Assembly (NCBI GenBank): GCA_032622095.1
Contig: CP136062.1
Span: forward strand, 40,362,918 to 40,426,917
Direction of reading: 5' to 3'
DNA: 64,000 nucleotides
Origin: Siphonodentalium dalli
Taxonomy: Eukaryota > Mollusca > Scaphopoda > Gadilida > Siphonodentaliidae
Both the position numbers and the translations under genes were made by a program. The notes below the pieces were generated by a model. The model saw only the letters and a program-made list of their open reading frames with translations. It was not told where the DNA came from and did no database searches. This document shows positions 15,425-31,597 of this stretch, in pieces. Within the stretch, counting starts at the first letter, position 1. Every line of letters begins with the position of its first letter.

Positions 15425-17689
15425 CAGCATCTACATGTATCCCCACCACATACATATATAGGTATCCCCACCACATACATCTATAGGTATCCCCGCCACA
15501 CACATCTATAGGTATCCTCACCACACACATATATAGGTATCCCCACCACATACATATATAGCTATCCCCATCACATACATCTATAGGTATCCCCGCCACA
15601 CACATATATAGGTATCCCCACCACATACATCTATAGGTATCCCCATCACAAACATATATAGGTATCCCCACCACATACATCTATAAGTGTCCACGCCATA
15701 CACATATATAGGTATCCTCACCACACACATCTATAGGTATCCCCACCACACACATATATAGGTATCGCCACCACACACATATATAGGTATCCCCACCACA
15801 CACATATATAGGTATCCCCACCACACACATCTATATGTATCACCACCACATACATATATAGGTATCCCCACCACACACATCTATATGTATCACCACCACA
15901 TACATATATAGGTATCCCACCACACACATATATAGGTATCCCCACGACATACATATATAGGTATCCCCACCACACACATATAGGTATCCTCATCACACAC
16001 ATATATAGGTATCCTCACCACACACATATATAGGTATCCCCGTCACATACATCTATAGGTATCACCACCACATACATCTATATATATCACCACCACATAC
16101 ATCTATAGGTATCCCCACCACATACATCTATAGGTATCCCCGCCACACACATCTATAGGTATCCTCACCACACACATATATAGGTATCCCCACCACAAAC
16201 ATCTATATGTATTCCAACAACACACATATATAGGTATCCCCACCACACACATATATAGGTATCCCCACCACATACATCTATAGGTATCCCCACCACACAC
16301 ATATAGGTATACCCGCCACACACATCTATAGGTATCACCACCACATACATATATAGGTATCCCCACCACATACATCTATAGGTATCCCCGCCACACACAT
16401 CTATAGGTATCCTCACCACACACATATATAGGTATCCCCACCACATACATATATAGGTATCACCACCACACACATCTATAGGTATTACCACCACATACAT
16501 CTATAGGTATCACCACCACATACATCTATAGGTATACATACCACATACATCTATAGGTATCCCCACCACATACATATATAGGTATCAACACCACACACAT
16601 CTGTAAGTATCCTCACCACACACATATATAGGTTTCCCCACCACATACATATATAGGTATCCCCACCACACACATATATAGGTATCACCACCTCAAACGT
16701 CTATATGTATCCCTACCACATACATCTATAGGTAACCCCACCACATACATATATAGGTATCCCCACCACATACATCTATAGGTATCCCCACCACACACAT
16801 ATATAGGTATCAACACCACACACATATATAGGTATCACCACCACATACATCTATAGGTATCCCCACCACATACATATATAGGTATCTCCGCCACATACAT
16901 ATATAGGTATCCCCACCACATACATATATAGGTATCCCCACCACACACATATATAGGTATCCCCACCACACACATATATATGTATCCCTACCACACACAT
17001 ATATATAGGTATCCCCGCCACACACATATATAGGTATCCCCACCACATACATATATAGGTCTCCCCACCACATACATCTATAGGTATCCCCACCACACAC
17101 ATCTATAGGTATCCTCACCACATACATATATAGGTATCCCCGCCACACACATATATAGGTATCCTCACCACACACATCTATAGGTATCCCCACCACACAC
17201 ATATATAGGTATCGCCACCACACACATATATAGGTATCCCCACCACACACATCTATAGGTATCCCCACCACACACATATATAGGTATCCCCACCACACAC
17301 ATATATAGGTATCCCCACCACACACATATATAGGTATCCCCACCAAACACATATATAGGTATCCCCACCACATACATATATAGGTATCCCCACCACATAC
17401 ATATATAGGTATCACCACCACATACATATATAGGTATCCTCACCACACACATCTATAGGTATCCCACCACACACATATATAGGTATCCCCACCACACACA
17501 TCTATAGGTATCCCCACCACACACATCTATAGGTATCCCCACTACATACATATATATGTATCCCCACCACATACATATATAGGTATCCCCACCACATACA
17601 TATATAGGTATCCCCACCACATACATATATAGGTATCCCCACCACACACATATATAGGTATCCCCACCACACACATATTTAGGTATCCC
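15425..17689 (+). repeat. Mixed segment: family A end, family B-like fragment and F-type units
   Basis: After the D landmark at 15,425 the variants change. From about 15,700 the units resemble family B, including the rare GGTATACATACC unit at 16,531. From about 16,680 they resemble the block also seen at 3,800-5,200 and 57,700-59,200, marked by GGTATCTCCGCC and 27-bp units. I read it as a mosaic of two families; edges are approximate. No gene is present. Confidence 0.65.
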
Positions 17690-20334
17690 CACCACACACA
17701 TATATATAGGTATCCCCGCCACACACATATATAGGTATCCCCACCACATACATATATAGGTCTCCCCACCACATACATATATAGGTATCCCCACCACACA
17801 CATCTATAGGTATCCCCACCACACACATATATTGGTATCACCACCACATATATATATAGGTATCCCCGCCACACACATATATAGGTATTCCCGCCACATA
17901 CATATATAGGTATCCCCACCACACACATCTATAGGTATCCCCACCATATACATATATAGGTATCACCACCACACACATATATAGGTATCACCACCACACA
18001 CATATATAGGTCTCACCACCACATACATCTATAGGTATCCCCACCACATCCATCTATATGTATCCCCACCACACACAGATCTATAGGTATCCCCACCAGC
18101 CACATATATAGGTATTCCCACAATACACATCTATAGTTATCCCCGCCACACACATATATAGGTATCACCACCACATACATATATAGGTATCCCCACCACA
18201 CACATATATAGGTATCCCCACCACATACATATATAGGTATCACCACCACATACATATATAGGTATCCCCAACACATACATATATAGGTATCCCCACCATA
18301 TACTTATATAGGTATCCCCACCACATACATATATAGGTATCCCCAACACATACATATATAGTTATCCCCACCATATACTTATATAGGTATCCCCACCACA
18401 TAGTTATATAGGTATCCCCACCACATACATCTATAGGTATCCCCATCACAAACATATATAGGTATCCCCACCACATACATATATAGGTATCCCCACTACA
18501 TACATATATAGCTATCCCCACCACATACATCTATAGATATCACCGCCACATACATCTATAGGTATCCCCACCACATACATATATAGGTATCCCCGCCACA
18601 CACATATATAGGTATCCCCACCACACACATATATAGGTATCACCACCACACACATATATAGGTATCCCCGGCACATACATATGTAGGTATCCCCAACACA
18701 TACATATATAGGTATCACCACCACACACATATATAGGTATCCCCACCATATACATATATAGGTATCCCCATCACATACATTTATAGGTATCCCCACCACA
18801 CACATATATAGGTATCCCCACCACATACATATATAGGTATCCCCACCACATACATATATAGGTATCCCCACCACATACATCTATACGTGTCCCCACCACA
18901 CACATATATAGGTATCCCCACCACATACATCTATAGGTATCCCCACCACGCACATATATAGGTATCCCCACCACATACATATATAGGTATCCCCACCACA
19001 TACATATATAGGTATCCCCACCACATACATATATAGGTATCCCCACCTCACACATATATAGGTATCCCCACCACATACATATATAGGTATCACCACCACA
19101 CATATATAGGTATTCCCGCCACATACATATAGGTATCCCCACCACACACATATAGGTATCCCCACCACACACATATATAGGTATCACCACCACATACATA
19201 TATAGGTATCCCCAACACATACATATATAGGTATCCCCACCACATACATATATAGGTATCCCCACCACATACATACATAGGTATCCCCACCACATACATC
19301 TATAGGTATCCCCACCACAAACATATATAGGTATCCACACCACATACATATATAGGTATCCCCACCACATACATATATAGCTATCCCCACCACATACATA
19401 TATAGGTATCACCGCGACATACATCTATAGGTATCCCCACCACATACATATATAGGTATCCCCGCCACACACATATATAGGTATTCCCACCACACACATA
19501 TATAGGTATCACCACCACACACATATATAGGTATCCCCGCCACATACATATGTAGGTATCCCCACCACATACATATATAGGTATCACCACCACACACATA
19601 TATAGGTATCCCCACCACATACATATATAGGATTCCCATCACATACATATATAGGTATCCCCACCACATACATATATAGGTATCCCCACCACATACATAT
19701 ATAGGTATCCCCATCACATACATCTATATGTATCCCCACCACACACATATATAGGTATCCCCACCACATACATATATAGGTATCCCCACCACGCACATAT
19801 ATAGGTATCCCCACCACATATATCTATAGGTATCCCCACCACATACATATATAGGTATCCCCACCACATACATATATAGGTATCCCCACCACATACATAT
19901 ATAGGTATCCCCACCACATATATCTATAGGTATCCCCACCACATACATATATAGGTATCCCCACCACATACATATATAGGTATCCCCACCACATACATAT
20001 ATAGGTATCCCCACCACATACATATATAGGTATCCCCATCACATACATCTATATGTATCCCCACCACACACATATATAGGTATCCCCACCACATACATAT
20101 ATAGGTATCCCCACCACATACACCACATACATATATAGGTATCCCCACCACATACATATATAGGTATCCCCACCACATACATATATAGGTATCCCCACCA
20201 CATACATATATAAGTATCCCCACCACATACATCTATAGGTATCCCCACAACATACATATATAGGTATCCCCAACACATACATCTATAGGTATCCCCACCA
20301 CACCATCTATAGGTATCCCCACCATACACATCTA
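17690..20334 (+). repeat. Superblock X, family A part
   Basis: The unit order matches 32,994-35,380 at a constant offset of 15,304 bp over most of its length. Paired landmarks include AGATCT (18,077 and 33,381), CTATACGTGTCC (GTGTCC at 18,887 and 34,191) and AGTTATCC (18,135 and 33,439). The X copy is about 258 bp longer near 19,800-20,250, where units are locally reduplicated at 100-bp spacing. Confidence 0.82.
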
Positions 20335-22710
20335 TAGGGATCCCCACCACACATATATATATATAGGTATCCCCACCATACACATCTATATGTATCACCG
20401 CCACACACATATATAGGTAACCCCACCACATACATCTATTGGTATCCCCACCATACACATCTATAGGTATCCCCACCATACACATCTATATGTATCACCG
20501 CCACACTCATATATAGGTATCCGCACCACATACATCTATAGGTATTACCACCACATACATGTATAGGTATCCCCACCACACACATATAGGTATCCTCACC
20601 ACACACATATATAGGTATCCTCACCACACACATATATAGGTATCCCCGTCACATACATCTATAGGTATCACCACCACATACATCTATAGGTATCACCACC
20701 ACACACATCTATAGGTTTCCCCACCACACACATCTATAGGTATCCTCACCACATACATATATAGGTATCCCCGCCACACACATATATAGGTATCCTCACA
20801 TCACACATCTATAGGTATCCCCATCACACACATATATAGGTATCGCCACCACACACATATATAGTTATCCCCACCACACACATCTATATGTATCCCCACC
20901 ACACACATATATAGGTATCCCCACCACACACATCTATAGGTATCCCCACCAAACACATATATAGGTATCCCCACCACATACATATGTAGGTATCCCCACC
21001 ACATACATATATAGGTATCACAACCACATACATCTATAGATATCACCACCACATACATATATAGGTATCCCCACCACATACGTCTATAGGTATCCCCGCC
21101 ACACACATCTATAGGTATCCTCACCACACACATATATAGGTATCCCCACCACATACACCTATAGGCATCCCCACCACACACATATATAGGTATCCCCAAC
21201 ACACACATATATAGGTATCCCCACCACATACATCTATAGGTATCCCCACCACACACATATAGGTATACCCGCCACACACATCTATAGGTATCACCACCAC
21301 ATACATCTATAGGTAACACCACCACAACATCTATAGGTATCCCCACCACATACATATATAGGTATCCCTACCACATACATCTATATGTATCCCCGCCACA
21401 CACATCTATAGGTATCCTCACCACACACATATATAGGTATCCCCGCCACATACATCTATAGGTATCACCACCACACACATCTATAGGTATTACCACCACA
21501 TACATCTATAGGTATCACCACCACATACATCTATAGGTATACATACCACATACATCTATAGGTATCCCCACCACATACATCTATAGGTATCCCCGCCACA
21601 CACATCTGTAGGTATCCTCACCACACACATATATAGGTTTCCCCACCACATACATATATAGGTATCCCCACCACACACATATATAGGTATCACCACCACA
21701 AACGTCTATATGTATCCCTACCACATACATCTATAGGTAACCCCACCACATACATATATAGGTATCCCCACCACACACATATATAGGTATCGCCACCACA
21801 CACATATATAGTTATCCCCACCACACACATCTATATGTATCCCCACCACACACATATATAGGTATCCCCACCACACGCATCTATAGGTATCCCCACCAAA
21901 CACATATATAGGTATCCCCACCACATACATATGTAGGTATCCCCACCACATACATATAAAGGTATCACCACCACATACATCTATAGATATCACCACCACA
22001 TACATCTATAGGTATCCCCACCACATACATCTATAGGTATCCCCGCCACACACATCTATAGGTATCCTCACCACACACATATATAGGTATCCCCACCACA
22101 TACATCTATAGGTATCCCCACCACACACATATATAGGTATCCCCATCACACACATATATAGGTATCCCCACCACATACATCTATAGGTATCCCCACCACA
22201 CACATATAGGTATACCCGCCACACACATCTATAGGTATCACCACCACATACATCTATAGGTAACACCACCACAACATCTATAGGTATCCCCACCACATAC
22301 ATATATAGGTATCCCTACCACATACATCTATAGGTATCCCCGCCACACACATCTATAGGTATCCTCACCACACACATATATAGGTATCCCCACCACATAC
22401 ATCTATAGGTATCACCACCACACACATCTATAGGTATTACCACCACATACATCTATAGGTATCACCACCACATACATCTATAGGTATACATACCACATAC
22501 ATCTATAGGTATCCCCACCACATACATCTATAGGTATCCCCGCCACACACATCTGTAGGTATCCTCACCACACACATATACAGGTTTCCCCACCACATAC
22601 ATATATAGGTATCCCCATCACACAAATATATAGGTATCACCACCACAAACGTCTATATGTATCCCTACCACATACATCTATAGGTAACCCCACCACATAC
22701 ATATATAGGT
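20335..22710 (+). repeat. Family B copy in superblock X (B0)
   Basis: It begins at the TAGGGATCC unit and its adjacent (TA)-expanded unit. It contains two GGTATACATACC units 947 bp apart (GTATAC at 21,537 and 22,484), the same spacing seen in the 35-43 kb copies. Compared with copy B1 it lacks about 124 bp net, in the region near 20,570-20,600. At about 22,710 it passes into family C instead of returning to the TAGGGAT unit. Confidence 0.82.
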
Positions 22711-25112
22711 ATCCCCACCACATACATCTATAGGTATCCCCACCACACACATATATAGGTATCAACACCACACACATATATAGGTATCACCACCACATAC
22801 ATCTATATGTATCCCCACCACATACATATATAGGTATCTCCGCCACATACATATATAGGTATCCCCACCACATACATATATAGGTATCCCCACCACAAAC
22901 ATATATAGGTATCCCCATCACACACATATATAGGTATCCCCACCACACACATATATATAGGTATCCCCGCCACACACATATATAGGTATCCCCACCACAT
23001 ACATATATAGGTCTCCCCACCACATACATCTATAGGTATCCCCACCACACACATCTATAGGTATCCTCACCACATACATATATAGGTATCCCCGCCACAC
23101 ACATATATAGGTATCCTCACCACACACATATATATGTATCCCCACCACACACATATATAGGTATCGCCACCACACACATATATAGGTATCCCCACCACAC
23201 ACATCTATAGGTATCCCCACCACACACATATATAGATATCCCCACCATACACATCTATATGTATAACCGCCACACTCATATATAGGTATCCCCACCACAT
23301 ACATCTATAGGTATCACCACCACATACATGTATATGTATCCCCACCACATAAATCTATAGGTATCCCCACCACACACATCAATATGTATCACCACCACAT
23401 ACATATATAGGTATCCCCACCACACACATATATAGGTATCCCCACCACATACATATATAGGTATCCCCACCACACACATATAGGTATCCTCACCACACAT
23501 ATATAGGTATCCTCACCACACACATATATAGGTCTCCCCGCCACATACATATATAGGTATCACCACCACATACATCTATAGTTATCACCACCACATACAT
23601 CTATAGGTATCCCCACCACATTCATCTATAGGTATCCCCACCACATACATCTATATGTATCCCCGCCACACACATCTATCGGTATCCTCACGACACACAT
23701 ATATAGGTATCCCCACCACATACATCTATATGTATCCCCACCACACACATATATAGGTATCCCCACCACAAACATATATAGGTATTCCCACCACATACAT
23801 CTATAGGTATCCCCACCACATACATATATAGGTATCCCCACCACATACATCTATAGGTATCCCCACCACATACATATATAGGTATCCCCACCACATACAT
23901 ATATAGGTATCCCCAACACACACATCTATAGATATCCCCGCCATACACGTCTATAGGTATCCCCTCCACATACATATATAGGTATCCCCACCAAATACAT
24001 CCATATGTATCCCCGCCACACACATCTATAGGTATCCTCACCACACACATATATAGGTATCCCCACCACATACATATATAGGTATCCCCACCACACACAT
24101 ATATAGGTATCACCACCACATACATCTATATGTATCCCCACCACGTACATATATAGGTAACCCCACCACATACATATATAGGTATCCCCACCACATACAT
24201 CTATATGTATCCCCACCACACACATATATAGGTATCACCACCACACACATATATAGGTATCACCACCACATACATCTATAGGTGTCTCCACCACATACAT
24301 CTATGGGTATAACCACCACACACATATATAGGTATCACCACCACATACATCTATAGGTATCTCCACCACATACATCTATGGGTATCCCCGCCACATACAT
24401 ATATAGGTATCCCCACCACATACATATATAGGTAGCACCACCATATACATCTATAGGTATCCCCACCACACACATCTATATGTATCCCCACCACAAACAT
24501 CTATAGGTATCCCCGCCACACACATCTATAGGTATCACCACCACATACATTTATAGGTATCCCCATCACATACATATATAGGTATCCCCACCACATACTT
24601 ATATAGGTATCCCCACAATATACATATATAGGTATCCTCACCACATACATATATAGGTATCCCCACCACATACATATATAGGTATCCCCACCACATACAT
24701 CTATGTGTATCCCCACCACACACATATATAGGTATCCCCACCACATACATATATAGGTATCCCCACCACACACATATATAGGTATCCCCACCACATACAT
24801 ATATAGGTATCCCCACCACATACATCTATATGTATCCCCACCAAACACATATATAGGTATCCCCACCACATACATATATAGGTATCCCCACCACATACAT
24901 ATATAGGTATCCCCACCACATACATATATAGGTATCCCCACCACATACATATATAGGTATCCACACCACATACATCTATAAGTATCCACATCACATACAT
25001 ATATAGGTATCCCCACCACATACATATATAGGTATCCCCACCACATACATATACAGGTATCCCCACCACATACATCTATAGGTATCCCCACCACATACAT
25101 ATATATGTATCC
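22018..25112 (+). repeat. [B tail + family C] tandem repeat, copy 1
   Basis: A block of about 3.1 kb that is repeated directly downstream. Offsets to copy 2 are 3,095 bp at the left, 3,195 bp after a private 100-bp duplication in copy 2, 3,145 bp at the GGTATCTCCGCC unit and 3,100 bp at the CTATGGGTAT unit (24,301 and 27,401). Family C is marked by CTATGGGTAT and by CATACTTATATAGG units. No gene is present. Confidence 0.78.
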
Positions 25113-28100
25113 TCACCACATACATATATAGGTATCCCCGCCACACACATATATAGGTATCCCCACCACACACATATATAGGTATCCCCACCACATACAT
25201 CTATAGGTATCCCCACCACACACATATATAGGTATCCCCATCACACACATATATAGGTATCCCCACCACATACATCTATAGGTATCCCCACCACACACAT
25301 ATAGGTATATCCGCCACACACATCTATAGGTATCACCACCACATACATCTATAGGTAACACCACCACAACATCTATAGGTATCCCCACCACATACATATA
25401 TAGGTATCCCTACCACATACATATATAGGTATCCCCGCCACACACATCTATAGGTATCCTCACCACACACATATATAGGTATCCCCACCACATACTTCAT
25501 TAGGTCTCCCTACCACATACATCTATAGGTATCCCCGCCACACACATCTATAGGTATCCTCACCACACACATATATAGGTATCCCCACCACATACTTCAT
25601 TAGGTATCACCACCACACACATCTATAGGTATTACCACCACATACATCTATAGGTATCACCACCACATACATCTATAGGTATACATACCACATACATCTA
25701 TAGGTATCCCCACCACATACATCTATAGGTATCCCCGCCACACACATCTGTAGGTATCCTCACCACACACATATACAGGTTTCCCCACCACATACATATA
25801 TAGGTATCCCCATCACACACATATATAGGTATCACCACCACAAACGTCTATATGTATCCCCACCACATACATCTATAGGTATCCCCACCACACACATATA
25901 TAGGTATCAACACCACACTCATATATAGGTATCACCACCACATACATCTATATGTATCCCCACCACATACATATATAGGTATCTCCGCCACATACATATA
26001 TAGGTATCCCCGCCACATACATATATAGGTATCCCCGCCACACACATATATAGGTATCCCCATCACACACATATATAGGTATCCCCACCACACACATATA
26101 TATAGGTATCCCCGCCACACACATATATAGGTATCCCCACCACATACATATATAGGTCTCCCCACCACATACATCTATAGGTATCCCCACCACACACATC
26201 TATAGGTATCCTCACCACAAACATATATAGGTATCCCCGCCACACACATATATAGGTATCGCCACCACACACATATATAGGTATCCCCACCACACACATC
26301 TATAGGTATCCCCACCACACACATATATAGATATCCCCACCATACACATCTATATGTATAACCGCGACACTCATATATAGGTATCCCCACCACATACATC
26401 TATAGGTATCACCACCACATACATGTATAGGTATCCCCACCACATAAATCTATAGGTATCCCCACCACACACATCAATATGTATCACCACCACATACATA
26501 TATAGGTATCCCCACCACACACATATATAGGTATCCCCACCACATACATATATAGGTATCCCCACCACACACATATAGGTATCCTCACCACACACATATA
26601 TAGGTATCCTCACCACACACATATATAGGTCTCCCCGCCACATACATATATAGGTATCACCACCACACACACATATATAGGTATCACCACCACATACATC
26701 TATAGGTATCCCCACCACATTCATCTATAGGTATCCCCACCACATACATCTATATGTATCCCCACCTCACACATCTATAGGTATCCTCACGACACACATA
26801 TATAGGTAACCCCACCACATACATCTATAGGTATCCCCACCACACACATATATAGGTATCCCCACCACAAACATATATAGGTATCCCCACCACATACATC
26901 TATAGGAAATCCCCATCACATACATATATAGGTATCCCCACCACATACATCTATAGGTATCCCCACCACATACATATATAGGTATCCCCACCACATACAT
27001 ATATAGGTATCCCCAACACACACATCTATAGATATCCCCGCCATACACGTCTATAGGTATCCCCTCCACATACATATATAGGTATCCCCACCAAATACAT
27101 CCATATGTATCCCCGCTACACACATCTATAGGTATCCTCACCACACACATATATAGGTATCCCCACCACATACATATATAGGTATCCCCACCACACACAT
27201 ATATAGGTATCACCACCACATACATCTATATGTATCCCCACCACGTACATATATAGGTAACCCCACCACATACAAATATAGGTATCCCCACCACATACAT
27301 CTATAGGTATCCCCACCACACACATATATAGGTATCACCACCACACACATATATAGGTATCACCACCACATACATCTATAGGTATCTCCACCACATACAT
27401 CTATGGGTATAACCACCACACACATATATAGGTATCACCACCACATACATCTATAGGTATCTCCACCACATACATCTATGGGTATCCCCGCCACATACAT
27501 ATATAGGTATCCCCACCACATACATATATAGGTAGCACCACCATATACATCTATAGGTATCCCCACCACACACATCTATAGGTATCCCCACCACACACAG
27601 CTATAGGTATCCCCACCACACACATCTATAGGTATCACCACCACATACATTTATAGGTATCCCCATCACATACATATATAGGTATCCCCACCACATACTT
27701 ATATAGGTATCCCCACAATATACATCTATAGGTATCCTCACCAAATACATATATAGGTATCCCCACCACATACATATATAGGTATTCCCACCACATACAT
27801 CTATATGTATCCCCACCACACACATATATAGGTATCCCCACCACATACATATATAGGTATCCCCACCACACACATATATAGGTATCCCCACCACATACAT
27901 ATATAGGTATCCCCACCACATACATCTATATGTACCCCCACCACACACATATATAGGTATCCCCACCACATACATATATAGGTATCCCCACCACATACAT
28001 ATATAGGTATCCCCACCACATACATATATAGGTATCCCCACCACATACATATATAGGTCTCCCCACCACATACATCTATAAGTATCCCCACCACATACAT

Positions 28101-28200
28101 ATATAGGTATCCCCACCACATACATATATAGGTATCCCCACCACATACATATAGAGGTATCCCCACCACATACATCTATAGGTATCCCCACCACATACAT
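25113..28200 (+). repeat. [B tail + family C] tandem repeat, copy 2
   Basis: It repeats the order of copy 1: a B-like tail (25,113 to about 25,856, with GGTATACATACC at 25,678) followed by family C (about 25,857-28,200). The C part is matched a third time at about 51,900-54,238, with an offset of 26,191 bp at the left and 26,038 bp at the right. Confidence 0.78.
25405..25604 (+). repeat. Private 100-bp (4-unit) tandem duplication
   Basis: The odd unit ending CATACTTCATTAGG occurs at 25,491 and 25,591 and nowhere else that I saw. The three units before it (CCCGCC, CCTCAC, CCCCAC types) are the same in both copies. The duplication is therefore exactly four units and recent. Confidence 0.85.
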
Positions 28201-31200
28201 ATATATGTATCCTCACCACATACATATATAGGCATCCCCGCCACACACATATATAGGTATCCTCACCACACACATCTATAGGTATCCCCACCACACACAT
28301 ATATAGGTATCGCCACCACACACATATATAGGTATCCCCACCACACACATATATAGGTATCCCCACCACACACATATATAGCTATCCCCACCACACACAT
28401 ATATAGGTATCCCAACCACACACATTTATTGGTATCCCCACCACACACATATATAGGTATCCCCACCACATACATATATAGGTATCCCCACCACATACAT
28501 ATATAGGTATCACCACCACATACATATATAGGTATCCTCACCACACACATCTATAGGTATCCCACCACACACATATATAGGTATCCCCACCACACACATC
28601 TATAGGTATCCCCACCACACATATCTATAGGTATCCCCACTACATACATATATATATGTATCCCCACCACACACATATATAGGTATCCCCACCACATACA
28701 TATATAGCTATCCCCACCACATACATATATACGTATCACCGCCACATACATCAATAGGTATGCCCACCACATACATATATAGGTATCCCCGCCACACACA
28801 TATATAGGTATCCCCACCACACACATATATAGGTATCACCACCACACACATATATAGGTATCCCCGCCACATACATATGTAGGTATCCCCACCACATATA
28901 TATATAGGTATCACCACCACACACATATATAGGTATCCCCACCACATACATATATAGGTATCCCCATCACATACATATATAGGTATCCCCACCACACACA
29001 TATATAGGTATCCCCACCACATACATATATAGGTATCACCACCACATACATATATAGGTATCCCATCACATACATTTATAGGTATCCCAACCACACACAT
29101 ATATAGGTATCCCCACCACATACATATATAGGTATCCCCACCACATACTTATATAGGTATCCCCACCACATACATCTATAAGTGTCCCCACCACACACAT
29201 ATATAGGTATCCCCACCACACACATCTATAGGTATCCCCACCACGCACATATATATAGGTATCCCCACCACATACATATATAGGTATCCCCACCACACAC
29301 ATATATAGGCATCCCCACCACATACATATATAGGTATCACCACCACACACATATATGTATTCCCGCCACATACATATAGGTATCCCCACCACACACATAT
29401 AGGTATCCCCATCACACACATCTATAGGTATCACCACCACATACATATATAGGTATCCCCAACACATACATATATAAGTATCCCCACCACATACTTATAT
29501 AGGTATCCCCACCACATACATATATAGGTATTCCCACCACATACATATATAGGTATGCCCACCACATACATATATAGGTATCCCCACCACATACATATAT
29601 AGGTATCCCCACCACATACATCTATAAGTATCCCCACCACATACATATATAGGTATCCCCACCACATACATCTATAGGTATCCCCACCACATACATATAT
29701 AGGTATCCCCGCCACACACATATATAGGTATCCTCACCACACACATCTATAGGTATCCCCACCACACACATATATAGGTATCGCCACCACACACATATAT
29801 AGGTATCCCCACCACACACATATATAGGTATCCCCACCACACACATATATAGGTATCCCCACCACACACATATATAGGTATCCCAACCACACACATCTAT
29901 TGGTATCCCCACCACACACATATATAGGTATCCCCACCACATACATATATAGGTATCACCACCACACACATATAGGTATTTCCGCCATATACATATAGGT
30001 ATCCCCACCACACACATATAGGTATCCCCACCACACACATCTATAGGTATCACCACCACATACATATATAGGTATCCCCAACACATACATATATAAGTAT
30101 CCCCACCACATACTTATATAGGTATCCCCACCACATACATATATAGGTAATCCCACCACATACATATGTAGGTATCCCCACCACATACATATATAGGTAT
30201 CCCCACCACATACATATATAGGTATCCCCACCACATACATCTATAAGTATCCCCACCACATACATATATAGGTATCCCCACCACATACATCTATAGGTAT
30301 CCCCACCACATACATATATAGGTATCCCCACCACATACATATATATGTATCCCCACCACATACATCTATAGGTATCCCCACCACATACATATATATGTAT
30401 CCTCACCACATACATATATAGGTATCCCCGCCACACACATATATAGGTATCCTCACCACACACATCTATAGGTATCCCCACCACACACATATATAGGTAT
30501 CGCCACCACACACATATATAGGTATCCCCACCACACACATATATAGGTATCCCCACCACACACATATATAGGTATCCCCACCACACACATATATAGGTAT
30601 CCCAACCACCCACATATATTGGTATCCCCACCACACACATATATAGGTATCCCCAACACATACATATATAGGTATCCCCACCACATACATATATAGGTAT
30701 CACCACCACATACATATATAGCTATCCTCATCACACACATCTATAGGTATCCCACCACACACATATATAGGTATCCCCACCACACACATCTATAGGTATC
30801 CCCACCACACATATCTATAGGTATCCCCACTACATACATATATATGTATCCCCACCACACACATATATAGGTATCCCCGCCACATACATATATAGGTATC
30901 CCCGCCACATACATATATAGGTATCCCCACCACATACATATATAGGTATCCCCACCATACACATATATAGATATCCCCACCACACACATATATAGGTATC
31001 CCCACCACACACATATATATATGTATCCCCGCCACACATATATATAGGTAGCCCCACCACATACATATATAGGTCTCCCCACCACATACATCTATAGGTA
31101 TCCCCACCACACACATATATAGGTATCACCACCACATACATATATAGGTATCCCCGCCACACACATATATAGGTATCCCCGCCACATAAATATATAGGTA

Positions 31201-31597
31201 TCCCCACCACACACATATATAGGTATCCCCACCACACACATATATAGGTATCACCACCACATACATATATAGGTATCCCCGCCACACACATATATAGGTA
31301 TCCCCGCCACATACATATATAGGTATCCCCACCACACACATCTATAGGTATCCCCACCATATACATATATAGGTATCACCACCACACACATATATAGGTA
31401 TCCCCACCACACACATATATAGGTATCCCCGCCACATACATATATAGGTATCCCCACCACACACATATATAGGTCTCCCCACCACATACATATATAGGTA
31501 TCCCCACCACACACATCTATATGTATCCCCACCACACACAGATCTATAGGTATCCCCACCACACACATATATAGGTATTCCCACAATACACATCTAT
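28201..31597 (+). repeat. Superblock X, A-prime part
   Basis: Units here resemble both 54,239-57,144 and the region around 2,280-3,240. Landmarks include GTGTCC at 29,182 and the closing AGTTATCC at 31,598. Internally there is partial reduplication: CATACTTATATAGG units recur 619 bp apart (29,492 and 30,111), and units starting GGTATCCCAACC recur near 28,410, 29,880 and 30,600. No gene is present. Confidence 0.72.

Noticed and set aside
25490-25605. Insertion of foreign DNA at CATACTTCATTAGG
   Set aside because: The unit is still 25 bp and aligns to the consensus with a few substitutions. It is a mutated unit, duplicated once.
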